From positions 1-64,000 of the forward strand of contig NZ_AMXA01000007.1 in assembly GCF_000310145.2 (NCBI RefSeq): a stretch of 64,000 bases of DNA. The letters run 5' to 3'. The DNA comes from Thauera sp. 28 (lineage in GTDB: Bacteria; Pseudomonadota; Gammaproteobacteria; Burkholderiales; Rhodocyclaceae). Of this stretch, positions 1 through 9,795 are shown in pieces. Under the pieces are notes generated by a model. It did not search any database. It saw nothing but the letters and a program-made list of their open reading frames with translations, and had not been told where the DNA came from. Each line of letters opens with the position of its first letter. Position 1 is the stretch's first letter. The translations under genes and the position numbers were made by a program.

Positions 1-890
1 ACCAGGCCATCCTCGCTCAGCCCGAGGGCGCGGTGCAGGGCCAGATCCGGCTCACCGAGCAGGGCGAGGTGATCGGCGCCAAGTACGGCAACCCGGAAGT
101 GGGCCGGCGCAACCTCGAGGTGCTGGTGGCCGCCACGCTCGAGACCAGCCTGCGCCCGGTCAGCGCCGCGCCCACCCCGGCGGCCTTCCTCGAGGCCATG
201 CAGGCCTTGTCGGACGCCGCCTTCGCCGCCTACCGCGGCCTGGTCTACGAGACCGAGGGCTTCGAGCGCTACTTCTGGGAATCGACCGTGATCAGCGAGA
301 TCGCCGCGCTCAACATCGGCAGCCGCCCGGCCTCGCGCAAGAAGAGCACCGCCATCGAGGATCTGCGCGCCATCCCCTGGGTCTTCAGCTGGTCGCAGTG
401 CCGGGTGATGCTGCCGGGCTGGTACGGCTTTGGCAGCGCGGTGCAGGCCTTGCTCGCCCGCCAGCCCGCGGACGGCCTGGCGCTGCTGCAGCGCATGAAC
501 CGCGAGTGGCCCTTCTTCCAGACCCTGCTGTCGAACATGGACATGGTGCTGGCCAAGACCGACCTCGCGATCGCCAGCCGCTACGCCGAGCTGGTCAAGG
601 ACGCCGCGCTGCGCGAGGCGATCTTCGGGCGCATCCGCGCCGAGCACCAGGCCACCGTCGAGGCGGTGCTCAAGATCACCGGCCAGGCCGCACTGCTCGA
701 CGGCAACCCACTGCTCAAGCGCTCGATCCGCAACCGCTTCCCCTACCTGGACCCGCTCAACCACGTCCAGGTCGAGCTGCTGCGCCGCCACCGCGAAGCC
801 GCCGCCGCTGCCGGCAGCGACGAGCGCACCCGCAACGGCATCCATATCTCGATCAACGGCATCGCGGCGGGCTTGCGCAACAGCGGCTAG
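1..890 (+). CDS. ppc: phosphoenolpyruvate carboxylase, C-terminal part
   Basis: Carboxylates phosphoenolpyruvate with bicarbonate to give oxaloacetate (anaplerotic, cytosolic). The reading frame is open from the window edge (codons begin at position 3) and ends with TAG at 888-890, leaving about 295 residues, roughly the last third of a normal ~900-residue enzyme. Family landmarks are visible: the TEQGE...KYG strand near the start, the [12 protein letters not shown] segment with the nearby PGWYGFG loop, and the conserved C-terminal helix ending [18 protein letters not shown], close to the usual ...RNTG tail. The gene is cut only by the window boundary and shows no internal disruption. The next gene, on the opposite strand, ends 21 bases downstream, so the two are convergent. 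Confidence 0.95.
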   Translation, partial: QAILAQPEGAVQGQIRLTEQGEVIGAKYGNPEVGRRNLEVLVAATLETSLRPVSAAPTPAAFLEAMQALSDAAFAAYRGLVYETEGFERYFWESTVISEIAALNIGSRPASRKKSTAIEDLRAIPWVFSWSQCRVMLPGWYGFGSAVQALLARQPADGLALLQRMNREWPFFQTLLSNMDMVLAKTDLAIASRYAELVKDAALREAIFGRIRAEHQATVEAVLKITGQAALLDGNPLLKRSIRNRFPYLDPLNHVQVELLRRHREAAAAAGSDERTRNGIHISINGIAAGLRNSG

Positions 891-911
891 GGCGCAGCAC
901 AGGACGCGCGC

Positions 912-1691
912 CTATACACCAAGCGCCTGGCGGACCGCAGGCCACTGCCTGCGGCTGACCGCCAGGCGCTCGTCCACGCCCTTGAGCAGTACCGCCCAGT
1001 GGGCCTCGCCGTCCTGCTCACCGGCGCGCTCGACACCGAGCACCGCCGCACGCGCCACCAGGCAGTTGCGGTGCAAGCGCAGGAAGCGCTGGGGAAACTC
1101 CTCCTCGAGCTGGACCAGCGATTCGTCGAGCACGTAGTCGCGCTCTGCCGTGCGCGCTGTGACGTACTTGAGCTCGGCACGCAGGTAAAGCACATCGGCC
1201 ACCGGCAGCAACAGGATGCGCCCACGCTCGCTGACGCTGAAGTGACGCCGCTCGCCCGGCGCCAGGCCGGCCAGCGTGGCGTCGGCTACACGCGCGGGCG
1301 GGCGCAGCTTGCCCAGCGCAGCAGCCAGGCGCTCGGCGCGCACGGGCTTGAGCAGGTAATCGACCGCCGCAAGGTCGAAGGCCTGGACCGCATACTGGTC
1401 GTAAGCAGTCACGAAGATAACCGCCGGCGGCTTGTCGAGGCGGCCCAGGTGGCGGGCAAGCTCCACCCCATCCATCACCGGCATGCGGATGTCGGCGAGG
1501 ACGACGTCGGCCGGCTCGGCCTCCAGGATGCGCAAGGCCTCCACGCCATTGGCCGCCATGCCCACGACCCGGCTCGGCTGCCCCGCACCGATGTCGCCGA
1601 GCAGGTCGCGCAGGCGGCTGCGTGCAGGCGCTTCGTCATCGACAATCAGGACCCGCAGTGCGGGCGCTGCTCCGCCCCCCTCAGGCTTCAT
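912..1691 (-). CDS. LytTR-family response regulator (AlgR-like)
   Basis: Two-component response regulator of 259 residues. An N-terminal receiver domain (about residues 11-130) has the acidic pair in LIVDDE, the phospho-acceptor Asp67 in LADIRMP, and the KP of LLKPV. A C-terminal LytTR DNA-binding domain (about 155-255) carries the LYLRAELKYVTAR and FLRLHRNCLV signatures. I start at the ATG at 1691 because it gives a clean receiver domain and overlaps the last 11 bases of the histidine-kinase gene, which implies translational coupling. The open frame extends further upstream but only inside that kinase. The pair resembles AlgZ/AlgR of pseudomonads. Targets cannot be read from the window; AlgR-type regulators often control surface structures such as exopolysaccharide or pili. 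Confidence 0.85.
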   Translation of the reverse strand: MKPEGGGAAPALRVLIVDDEAPARSRLRDLLGDIGAGQPSRVVGMAANGVEALRILEAEPADVVLADIRMPVMDGVELARHLGRLDKPPAVIFVTAYDQYAVQAFDLAAVDYLLKPVRAERLAAALGKLRPPARVADATLAGLAPGERRHFSVSERGRILLLPVADVLYLRAELKYVTARTAERDYVLDESLVQLEEEFPQRFLRLHRNCLVARAAVLGVERAGEQDGEAHWAVLLKGVDERLAVSRRQWPAVRQALGV

Positions 1692-2736
1692 CGTTCCATG
1701 CTCCCAAAGCACCCCCGGTACGGTAAGGCAGTCGGATGCGCACGCGGTATCGCCTGCCATCGTCGTTGATCTCAAGCCCGGCCTCGAGGTCATAGAACAG
1801 CATCAGGCGCTCACGGATGTTGTCGAGTGCCATGCGATTGCCGGCATGGTGGCCACCTGCATCGCACACCGGGTTGTCGACCTCGAGCCTCAGCTCCTTG
1901 CCGTGGCGCGCCAGACGCACGACCACCTCACCGGCCTGGGCAGCGGGCTCGATGCCGTGATAAACCGCGTTCTCCAGCAGCGGCTGCAATAGCAGCGGCG
2001 GGACTCGCGCTTCGAGCAAGGCCTCGCGCCCGCCCTCACCTTCGCCAAGCTCCCAGCGCACATGCAGGCGCTCGCCCAGACGCAGGCGCTCGAGGTCGAT
2101 ATAGCGCTCGCACAGCGCCAGTTCGTCGCGCAGCGGCACCTGCTCGCGGTTGTCCTGCATCAGCGCACGAAACAGGTCTGCAAGCTCTTCGAGGGCGCGC
2201 TCGGCCCGACGGGGATCGGTCCGGATGACCCCAAGCACACCGTTGAGGCTGTTGAAGAAGAAATGTGGCCGGATGCGCGCGGTAAGCGCAAGCAGACGCG
2301 CCTCGGCAAGTGCGGGCGTATAGCGGCAGCGCACATAGTCGAGGTAAAGCAGGCACAGCATGGCGGCCAGTGCCGCCCACACCGCGCTGCGCGCGCCCTC
2401 GGCGACCACATCGCCGCCGACCAGCACCACCCCCGCAAGCGCCGCAGCAACAGCCAGGCCGACAACGGCGAACCACGCGCGACGCGCACCAGCGCGCAGC
2501 AATGCGGGTGCCACGCCATAGAGCAGCAGCACGGTGAGCAACAGCGGCAGCGCCACCTGCCCGGCCATCAAGACCAGCGCTGCCGGCAGCTCGGCGGGCT
2601 CATCGACACGCACGCCAACGGTGAGAACGACGAGCAGGCTCACCAGCACAAGCACGCGCAGGATGACGCCCAGATTGCGGAAATCCGGCAGGCGGGGCGG
2701 GCCAAGCCCGGCTGGCTTTTGCTTTATAATTTCCAT
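1681..2736 (-). CDS. LytS/AlgZ-type sensor histidine kinase
   Basis: Membrane histidine kinase of 351 residues, partner of the downstream LytTR regulator. The N-terminal ~150 residues contain about four hydrophobic segments with no recognisable extracellular sensor domain. The HisKA_7TM/His_kinase region has the phospho-acceptor motif [10 protein letters not shown] and the N-box [17 protein letters not shown], typical of the LytS/YpdA/AlgZ family. The ATP lid is short, as in that family. I chose the ATG at 2736 (MEIIKQ...) over the open frame beginning at 2790 because the upstream extension lacks family similarity and would run into the argH leader. The gene is divergent from argH, with 86 bases between starts. 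The signal sensed is unknown. Confidence 0.8.
   Translation of the reverse strand: MEIIKQKPAGLGPPRLPDFRNLGVILRVLVLVSLLVVLTVGVRVDEPAELPAALVLMAGQVALPLLLTVLLLYGVAPALLRAGARRAWFAVVGLAVAAALAGVVLVGGDVVAEGARSAVWAALAAMLCLLYLDYVRCRYTPALAEARLLALTARIRPHFFFNSLNGVLGVIRTDPRRAERALEELADLFRALMQDNREQVPLRDELALCERYIDLERLRLGERLHVRWELGEGEGGREALLEARVPPLLLQPLLENAVYHGIEPAAQAGEVVVRLARHGKELRLEVDNPVCDAGGHHAGNRMALDNIRERLMLFYDLEAGLEINDDGRRYRVRIRLPYRTGGALGAWNDEA
2725..2730 (+). promoter_or_regulatory. possible -10 element for argH
   Basis: A perfect TATAAT lies on the plus strand about 93 bases before the argH ATG and overlaps the first codons of the divergent histidine-kinase gene. I do not see a convincing -35 hexamer at 16-18 bases upstream, so this is a weak call. 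Confidence 0.3.
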
Positions 2737-2778
2737 CGTTCCCGAGCGCCGTGACCACGGCCTCACATCCACGCGCAG

Positions 2779-2800
2779 GGCCGGCTTCAATACGCCGGCC
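2779..2800 (+). promoter_or_regulatory. stem-loop in the argH leader
   Basis: GGCCGGC and GCCGGCC form a perfect 7-bp stem around an 8-base loop, ending 22 bases before the argH start. There is no U-run, so it is not an intrinsic terminator. It could modulate translation initiation, since no strong Shine-Dalgarno sequence is visible before the argH ATG. No known riboswitch is recognisable. Confidence 0.3.
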
Positions 2801-2822
2801 GATTCATTTCATCGGCACCATT

Positions 2823-4256
<1,434 letters not shown>

Positions 4257-4306
4257 GTGCGCCGCAACTCGATGACGGCACACAAAGGCGCTGCGGCGCG
4301 GCGACG

Positions 4307-5602
4307 ATGAACACGGCAACGGCTGAGTTCATCGGCAAGTACGAACTTCGCCGCCTCATCGGCCGCGGCGCCACCAGCAGCGTCCACCTGGCCTGGGATC
4401 CGTTCCGCCAGACCGAGGTCGCCATCAAGCGCCTGCGTCGCGAGATCGTGAGCGACCCGCAGCGTGGCCGCCTGCTACGCCAGCTGTTTCTCAACGAGGC
4501 CACCTTCGCAGGCAAGCTCAAGCACCCCCACATTGTCCGCATCCATGACGCCATGGTGGGCGACGACAGCGCCTGGCTGGTGATGGACTACATACCCGGC
4601 GGCACACTCGACGCCATCGCCACCCCAGGGACGCTCGCCCCCTTCGAGCGCGTCATAGAAATCGTCTTCAAGGCCACGCGCGCGCTCGACTACGCCTTTC
4701 ACCAGGGCATCACCCATCGCGACATCAAGCCGGCCAACATCCTGCTGATGGAACCGGAGGGCACCGACATCCGCATCTCGGACTTCGGCGCCGCGCTGCA
4801 CACGGCACGCGAGACCACCCAGATCTCCGGCGTCGGCTCGCCTGCCTACATGTCACCACAACAGGTGCGCGAGGTGCCGCTGGACCACCGCACCGACATC
4901 TATTCGCTCGGCGTGGTGATGTTCCAGTTGCTCACTGGTCGCCTGCCCTTCGAGCACGACAACAACTACAGCCTGCTCTACAGCATCGCCAACGATACGC
5001 CACCACTCCCCTCGGAGCTGCGCCCCGAGGTACCCGAAGCCCTCGATGCGATCGTGCGTCGCGCCACCGAAAAGGACATCGAGCGTCGCTACCAGGACTG
5101 GGCCGAGTTCTCGCACGACCTCGCGCTCGCATTCCGCAACCATGGCGTGCACCTGGCCGCAAACAGCGTCCCCGATGCAGAGAAGTTCGAGGCCCTGCGC
5201 GCGATCCACTTCTTCCGCCGCTTCTCGGATGCCGAACTGTGGGAGGTCATCGGCCTGTCGCGCTTCAGTCGTGCCCATAGCGGCACGGTGATTTTCAAGG
5301 AAGGGGAGCGCGGCGACGCCGTTTGTTTCGTGCTCGAAGGCGAGGCGCATGTGCGCAAGCACGGGCATCTGCTCAACGTGTTGAGCACCGGCGAGTGCTT
5401 CGGCGAGGTGGCGGTGTTCTCGGCGGCTGCCGGCATACGCTCGGCCTCGGTCGAAGCGACCACCGACACAGCGCTCATCACCATACGCGCAGCGGCCCTG
5501 CAACGCGCCAGCGACACCTGCCGCATGCATTTCTACCAGGGCTTCCTCGAGGTCCTCGCCACCCGCCTGTCCCAGGCCAGCGCACGCATCGCGAACCCAT
5601 GA
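4307..5602 (+). CDS. Ser/Thr protein kinase fused to a cyclic-nucleotide-binding domain
   Basis: Soluble Hanks-type kinase of 431 residues. The catalytic domain (about 11-275) is complete: glycine loop GRGATSS (19-25), Lys41 in VAIKR, catalytic loop HRDIKPAN (137-144), DFG at 159-161 and the GSPAYMSPQQ activation segment. A C-terminal Crp-type cyclic-nucleotide-binding domain follows (about 303-425); its phosphate-binding cassette FGEVAVFSAAAGIRSAS (365-381) keeps the Gly-Glu and the Arg that contact the ligand phosphate. There is no transmembrane segment or PASTA repeat. The start is the first ATG giving the conserved N-terminus; the open frame continues far upstream through argH but only as an out-of-frame shadow. 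The stop overlaps the next start (ATGA), coupling it to the fructosamine-kinase-like gene. The architecture suggests allosteric control by cAMP or cGMP. Confidence 0.88.
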   Translation: MNTATAEFIGKYELRRLIGRGATSSVHLAWDPFRQTEVAIKRLRREIVSDPQRGRLLRQLFLNEATFAGKLKHPHIVRIHDAMVGDDSAWLVMDYIPGGTLDAIATPGTLAPFERVIEIVFKATRALDYAFHQGITHRDIKPANILLMEPEGTDIRISDFGAALHTARETTQISGVGSPAYMSPQQVREVPLDHRTDIYSLGVVMFQLLTGRLPFEHDNNYSLLYSIANDTPPLPSELRPEVPEALDAIVRRATEKDIERRYQDWAEFSHDLALAFRNHGVHLAANSVPDAEKFEALRAIHFFRRFSDAELWEVIGLSRFSRAHSGTVIFKEGERGDAVCFVLEGEAHVRKHGHLLNVLSTGECFGEVAVFSAAAGIRSASVEATTDTALITIRAAALQRASDTCRMHFYQGFLEVLATRLSQASARIANP

Positions 5603-6516
5603 GCACACCGCCCCACCCCGCCCTGCCCGACATCGAACACGCAATCCGCAACGCGACCGGCAGTGCCTTCCACATCGCCGAACTGACACCAGCCAGAGGC
5701 GGTAGCACCCACCAGGCGATGACCGTCTACGGCACCGACGGCAGCCGCCACTTCGTCAAGGTCGGGCCCCGCGCCTGTGCAGCGATGTTCGCTGCCGAAT
5801 CAGACGGCCTCGCCGCGATCGCAGCCAGCGCAACGTTCCGCACGCCTGCCGTCATTGCCCGTGGCGAGTCCGCCGAGCACGCCTTTGTCGTCCTCGAGCA
5901 CCTCGACCTGCTGGCTGTGAGCTCTGCGGCCGACGGCGTCCGCTATGCCGAAGCGCTGGCTGCCCTCCATCACACGACGGGCGACAGCTTCGGCTGGCGA
6001 TGCGACAACTTCCTCGGCCGCAGCGCCCAGCGCAACACGCCAAATGCGAACTGGGCCCAGTTCTTCATCGAACAGCGCCTGCGCCCCCAGTTCGCCCTTG
6101 CGCGCGAGCGCGGCTTCGTCGGCGAGCTGCAGAAGCAGGGAGAACGCCTGCTCCCACGCGTGCCCGCACTCTTCCTCGACTACCGTCCACGCGAGAGCCT
6201 CGTCCACGGCGACCTCTGGCACGGCAACGCAGCCCTGCTCGCAGACGGCACGCCGGTTGCGTACGACCCCGCGGTGCACTTCGGCGACCGCGAGTCGGAT
6301 ATCGCCATGAGCGAGCTTTTCGGCGGCTTCCCGTCGAGCTTCTATGCGCGCTACCGCCAGGCTTGGCCGCTGCACGAGGACTACGAGCAGCGCAAGCTGC
6401 TGTACAGCCTGTATCACATGCTCAACCACCTCAACCTCTTCGGGCGCGGCTACCTGGGCGAAGCGCTGAGGCTTGCGACCAAGCTCAACCAGGAACTGTC
6501 GCTGCGCCGGGATTGA
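5599..6516 (+). CDS. fructosamine kinase / ketosamine-3-kinase family protein
   Basis: Protein of 305 residues in the FN3K family, which phosphorylates the sugar of glycated amines so the adduct decomposes (deglycation). Kinase-like fold landmarks are present: a Lys in RHFVKVG (about residue 54), the catalytic HGDLWHGN (203-210), and the metal-binding DPAVHFGDRESDIA that follows. Length matches bacterial homologues of about 290-300 residues. The ATG overlaps the TGA of the upstream protein kinase gene, so the two are co-translated. Bacterial members have mostly been characterised as protein deglycation or ribulosamine/erythrulosamine kinases; the substrate here is not readable. The downstream gene is convergent, 26 bases away. 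Confidence 0.85.
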   Translation: MSTPPHPALPDIEHAIRNATGSAFHIAELTPARGGSTHQAMTVYGTDGSRHFVKVGPRACAAMFAAESDGLAAIAASATFRTPAVIARGESAEHAFVVLEHLDLLAVSSAADGVRYAEALAALHHTTGDSFGWRCDNFLGRSAQRNTPNANWAQFFIEQRLRPQFALARERGFVGELQKQGERLLPRVPALFLDYRPRESLVHGDLWHGNAALLADGTPVAYDPAVHFGDRESDIAMSELFGGFPSSFYARYRQAWPLHEDYEQRKLLYSLYHMLNHLNLFGRGYLGEALRLATKLNQELSLRRD

Positions 6517-6542
6517 GGACAGGCGTCAAAGTGCGCCGCGCA

Positions 6543-7640
6543 TCACGCCTCGCTGCGAAAGGCCTTGTTGAGCAGATGAACTGCCAGCAATCCTGGCGGC
6601 ATGCGCAGCCAGTGGCTGCGCACGAAGGCCATCCAGCGCGCAAATCGGACGGACGATGTGGTGCACGAGGGGTGATCGGGCAGAAGAGCGCGGCGCAGCA
6701 TCCAGTCACGGAGCGCGCCGACGCCGCGCCACGACCGCGCTCGAACGACTTGTGCCAGCTCGACCTCAGGCACAGCGGTATGGAACACCCGCGCACAATG
6801 CTGAAGCGCATCGTTCAGCGGCTGCTCCAGCCCAGTCTCGAAAGCCCTGCGCCGCAAGACCGTCCAGAACGCCGGCACATCGCCAAAATGCGTCAGCAGA
6901 CGATGCAGGTCGTAGAGGTCGCGCAAGCCCTTGTGGAACTCATTGAAGAACAAGTGCGCGGCCGAGTGCAGGACCATGTCTTCCGGCGCCAGCACCCTGA
7001 ACATGCCCAGCCTGTCGGACTCCAGACCGTTCAGGGGCTGCGCGCGCTCGAGCAGCACATTTGCGTCAGGCACGACACCGGAGGTCGGCGGTACGATCGT
7101 GTGGTGCACGTCGAGCACAGTGCCGCGTGATTTGTGTTCAAGCGGCGGAATCTCATGCATCCAGCGCCTGTAGTAGCGCTGGTCATAATCGTTGACGATC
7201 TGCGGAATCCAGCCCGCATCGAGCAAGGCGTACTCGACCGTGGTGATCGCGGCATGCGGCACCATGATATCAACGTCATTGAATACGCGGCCTTCCGCCG
7301 CCGGATAGTCCGCGAGGGCGTAAGCGGCTCCCTTCAGCAACACCACAGGAACGTCAAGCTTGCGCAGGGCACGCGCGATGTGAAGCACCTCCCAGCGCAC
7401 GGCCTCGCGATGGCGCATGGACAGTTGCCAGGCTAGATCAAGGTGGCGGCGCGCCGCCTGAGGCGCAAAATGGAGCGCGGCGGCACACGAAAGGCGCGCA
7501 TGCAACTGACCGAGCATTTCGGCATTTCTGGCCTGTCCGATCAGAACCGACCACGCCGCCGCATCGAGGCCGGCCACCCGCCCAGGCTCGGCAAGCACAG
7601 CGGCAATCAGGCTCGTGTCGAGCACGCCGACCCCGCTCAT
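6543..7640 (-). CDS. nucleotidyltransferase family protein of the HPr-rel-A cassette
   Basis: Protein of 365 residues resembling the uncharacterised nucleotidyltransferases of family PF14907. The core shows LLKGAAYAL (102-110) followed by the metal-binding NDVDIMV (121-127), the spacing expected of a minimal nucleotidyltransferase active site. The rest is mostly alpha-helical with scattered His and Cys and no membrane segment. Its ATG overlaps the TGA of the upstream HprK-related kinase (ATGA on the minus strand), so it is the last gene of a translationally coupled operon. The substrate is unknown. By analogy with other members it could adenylylate or otherwise nucleotidylate a protein or small molecule used by the cassette; that is inference. 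Confidence 0.75.
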   Translation of the reverse strand: MSGVGVLDTSLIAAVLAEPGRVAGLDAAAWSVLIGQARNAEMLGQLHARLSCAAALHFAPQAARRHLDLAWQLSMRHREAVRWEVLHIARALRKLDVPVVLLKGAAYALADYPAAEGRVFNDVDIMVPHAAITTVEYALLDAGWIPQIVNDYDQRYYRRWMHEIPPLEHKSRGTVLDVHHTIVPPTSGVVPDANVLLERAQPLNGLESDRLGMFRVLAPEDMVLHSAAHLFFNEFHKGLRDLYDLHRLLTHFGDVPAFWTVLRRRAFETGLEQPLNDALQHCARVFHTAVPEVELAQVVRARSWRGVGALRDWMLRRALLPDHPSCTTSSVRFARWMAFVRSHWLRMPPGLLAVHLLNKAFRSEA

Positions 7641-8554
7641 GAGCGATCCGCCGCGGTAAGGCGGTCGATCTCGGGGAGTATCTGCGTCAGACTGCCATAG
7701 CCAGCGCGAAAGGTCTCGCTACGCTCGATCAAGCCGGCCAATGCGTCGAAGGCAGAGGCGCCAAGGAAGCCATAGTTGAAGGCGTGGCGCACCATCTCCA
7801 TGAAAGCGTGCGCCTTGCCGACCGGCTCGACGCTGAGCTGACCGCCGCGCGTGAAGCGAGGAAAAACCAACCAAGCCGGCAGCGCCATCTCCGCTCTCCG
7901 CGCCACACTATCGGCAGGCGGGCGCATATGCGCGACGGCGCCCTTGGTCGTATCGGCACATACTGCGCTGAGCTCGACCTCATCGCCAAGACCGCGCACG
8001 ACCTCGATAGATTCATTCTTGAGGCTGATCGGTCGCGCCACCGGCCGCACACGCCCGGACGACAACTCGAGCAAGGCCAACTCGTCCGACAGCAGGCGCC
8101 AGCCCGCATGCACGAGGCCTGCACACAAGGTGCTCTTGCCCGATCCCGGATCAGCAGACAACAGAAGGGCGCGCCCGTCACGCTCGAGAACAGCGGCATG
8201 CAGGACGAGATGGTCGTGAGCGTGGGTGGAGATCACCCAGTTGAGCCCCCACTCGAGCATCGGAAAAGCCTGATGACGCGGCAGAGGCTTGAAAGGCGCA
8301 CGACCATCGCAGTAGAAGCCGACCTGCGGCCGCAGGAAACGCCGAGCCAGGCCTGGCGGACGGACTTCGACCTCGAAATCGACAAAGCCCCCCTCTGGCA
8401 TAAGGGGGAAGTCTCGATAGAGACGCTGCAAGCCCTCGACGATCTCTGCGCTTCGCGTACGCAATCGGACCACGAAAGGGCCACATGGCAACAATAGCCC
8501 GGCGCCCGCCAGCCTTTGCTGCAATTCAACCCGGGAAAGCGCTCCGAGCGTCAA
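7637..8554 (-). CDS. HprK-related kinase A
   Basis: Protein of 305 residues distantly related to the C-terminal kinase domain of HPr kinase/phosphorylase. A P-loop ADPGSGKST (134-142) follows the strand LHAAVLERDGRALLLS, and LLSDE (154-158) looks like the Walker-B/HprK Asp-Glu pair. The N-terminal 100 residues have no known domain. The only start that covers the conserved N-terminus is TTG at 8554, whose TTGA overlaps the stop of the PqqD-like gene; no ATG lies nearby, so coupling probably drives its translation. No HPr or PTS gene is nearby, which argues against a classical carbon-catabolite role. The family is annotated as HprK-related kinase A of the HPr-rel-A system; its target is not established. 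Confidence 0.82.
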   Translation of the reverse strand: MTLGALSRVELQQRLAGAGLLLPCGPFVVRLRTRSAEIVEGLQRLYRDFPLMPEGGFVDFEVEVRPPGLARRFLRPQVGFYCDGRAPFKPLPRHQAFPMLEWGLNWVISTHAHDHLVLHAAVLERDGRALLLSADPGSGKSTLCAGLVHAGWRLLSDELALLELSSGRVRPVARPISLKNESIEVVRGLGDEVELSAVCADTTKGAVAHMRPPADSVARRAEMALPAWLVFPRFTRGGQLSVEPVGKAHAFMEMVRHAFNYGFLGASAFDALAGLIERSETFRAGYGSLTQILPEIDRLTAADRS

Positions 8555-8781
8555 TCCCGGCCCCGGAGCGCCGCAAGTCGCAACAATGCGTCCGCCAGCG
8601 CGGACTCAGCCTCGCCACCAACCGCTGCCGCGGACCAACCCTCGGCACTCGCGGCGTCAAGCAGAAGCGCCTCGGCTGCACCAGGCAGCATTACGGTCTC
8701 GGCACTGCGTGGCGAAAACAGCACCACACCGTCAGCCCAGGCATGCCAGCGCACTTCCGGGTTCAAAAAGAAGGTGGTCAT
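8551..8781 (-). CDS. PqqD-like protein of the HPr-rel-A system
   Basis: Small protein of 76 residues with the size and layout of PqqD-type peptide-binding chaperones (RiPP recognition elements): an N-terminal strand region (NPEVRWHAWADGVVLFSP) and a C-terminal helix rich in Ala and Leu (ALADALLRLAAL). PqqD-like proteins usually deliver a leader peptide to a modifying enzyme. It lies 73 bases after the stop of a secreted-protein gene and overlaps the kinase start (TTGA). In this family the usual partner is HprK-related kinase A, as here. No radical SAM or other classical RiPP enzyme is in the neighbourhood, so what it presents to the kinase is open. Confidence 0.72.
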   Translation of the reverse strand: MTTFFLNPEVRWHAWADGVVLFSPRSAETVMLPGAAEALLLDAASAEGWSAAAVGGEAESALADALLRLAALRGRD

Positions 8782-8854
8782 CTATACCTGAGGGAAACTG
8801 CACGCCCGTGCGCACGGCCCGCGATACCGCCCCGGTCTGGCGGGCCGCGGTCAA

Positions 8855-9553
8855 TCAGTACTTCTGAGTCCAGTCCTTCTCACCTGTGGTAACGCCGTTG
8901 AAGCACCACAACTCGCCAGACTTGTCATACACATCCAGATGGCTCTTGAGCGCATTGAGCGCGCTGCAAGGACTGGGACTCGACAACGCAGTCTGCAGTG
9001 CAGCGATCACCGCGCCCGGGGTCTGGTAGCCTGGCGCAGGATAGCGATCACCATAGAAGGACGCATTCAGCAAGCCTGCGATCACATGGAACAGACTGGC
9101 CGAGAGCGAAGTACAACCCTTGAGCTTGCTCATCGCAAGTTCGGAGTCCGCGACCTTGTTGCTGCCAGGCCCCAGATCGATCAGCCTGCGGTTGGAGGTT
9201 GTCTTGAAAAGCGTGACCCCGAACACTGAATTGAAGGTCTTGTAGGGACCATAGTGCGCGGGAATGATGTCGGTATCGCCCCACTTGATGATCCCGTGCG
9301 GGCTGCGCCACCAGAACCCAGGGCTGCAGCCGCATGACGACACCTCGCCATGCCGAGACATTGCCGCCGACACCGACTCCGAGCCACACTGGCCGAAGCC
9401 GGTACCGAGCGCCGAGCGGGAACTCAGCGACATCAGCACACCCGCGCCGGCAAGACCGGCCGTAGTCAGCTTGCGTCGCTTGGGATCGGACACGGATTCG
9501 ACCTGGCCGGAAGCTTCCGCACCAGGATCTGAGGGTTTGTTCGGCGTATTCAT
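8855..9553 (-). CDS. secreted Cys-containing protein with possible Tat signal, first gene of the HPr-rel-A cassette
   Basis: Protein of 232 residues, not assigned to a named family. Residues 1-24 are a polar extension. A KRRKLT (25-30) then precedes a short hydrophobic stretch (about 31-43), the arrangement of a twin-arginine signal; an alternative is a leader peptide recognised by the PqqD-like protein. The mature part has six Cys, including CGCSPGFWW (74-82), which resembles the CxPGFWK motif of many secreted proteins, and a later LFHVIAGLLNASF segment like the LNA region of the same kind of protein. The start is the ATG at 9553, with GGAG seven bases upstream. It is the promoter-proximal gene of the operon, and I infer it is the client of the downstream enzymes. 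Confidence 0.6.
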   Translation of the reverse strand: MNTPNKPSDPGAEASGQVESVSDPKRRKLTTAGLAGAGVLMSLSSRSALGTGFGQCGSESVSAAMSRHGEVSSCGCSPGFWWRSPHGIIKWGDTDIIPAHYGPYKTFNSVFGVTLFKTTSNRRLIDLGPGSNKVADSELAMSKLKGCTSLSASLFHVIAGLLNASFYGDRYPAPGYQTPGAVIAALQTALSSPSPCSALNALKSHLDVYDKSGELWCFNGVTTGEKDWTQKY

Positions 9554-9661
9554 CAAGTATCTCCGTCAGCGCACCGCACCGTATCACAGCTCGCCAGTCG
9601 CGAGCGTGAACAACGGCACGGATTCGAATGCTGTCATTCCTGCGCTTTTCGAAAGACGTAA

Positions 9662-9677
9662 AGCAAGATTCACGCCC
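9662..9677 (-). promoter_or_regulatory. weak sigma-54-like site upstream of the HPr-rel-A cassette
   Basis: On the minus strand GGGCGT, five bases, then TTGCT matches the GG-N10-GC core of the RpoN consensus (TGGCAC-N5-TTGCW), with mismatches at three other -24 positions. It lies about 110 bases before the ATG at 9553. No good sigma-70 pair was found in this 242-base intergenic stretch; a TTGACA at 9752-9757 lacks a matching -10. Confidence 0.25.
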
Positions 9678-9795
9678 ACCCCTGCAAACAACTGAACAAC
9701 AAGAACAAATTACCCTGCTGTTGCTACACCCTGCGACCAGAGCAGCGAGAGTGTCAAAAAAACCGACACTGCGAGCAACGCCATGCCTCGACGAC

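Noticed and set aside
9750..9770. Inverted repeat AGTGTC/GACACT as a grxD terminator
   Set aside because: The stem is only 6 bp and the T-run lies in the loop, not after the stem, so it is not a normal intrinsic terminator.
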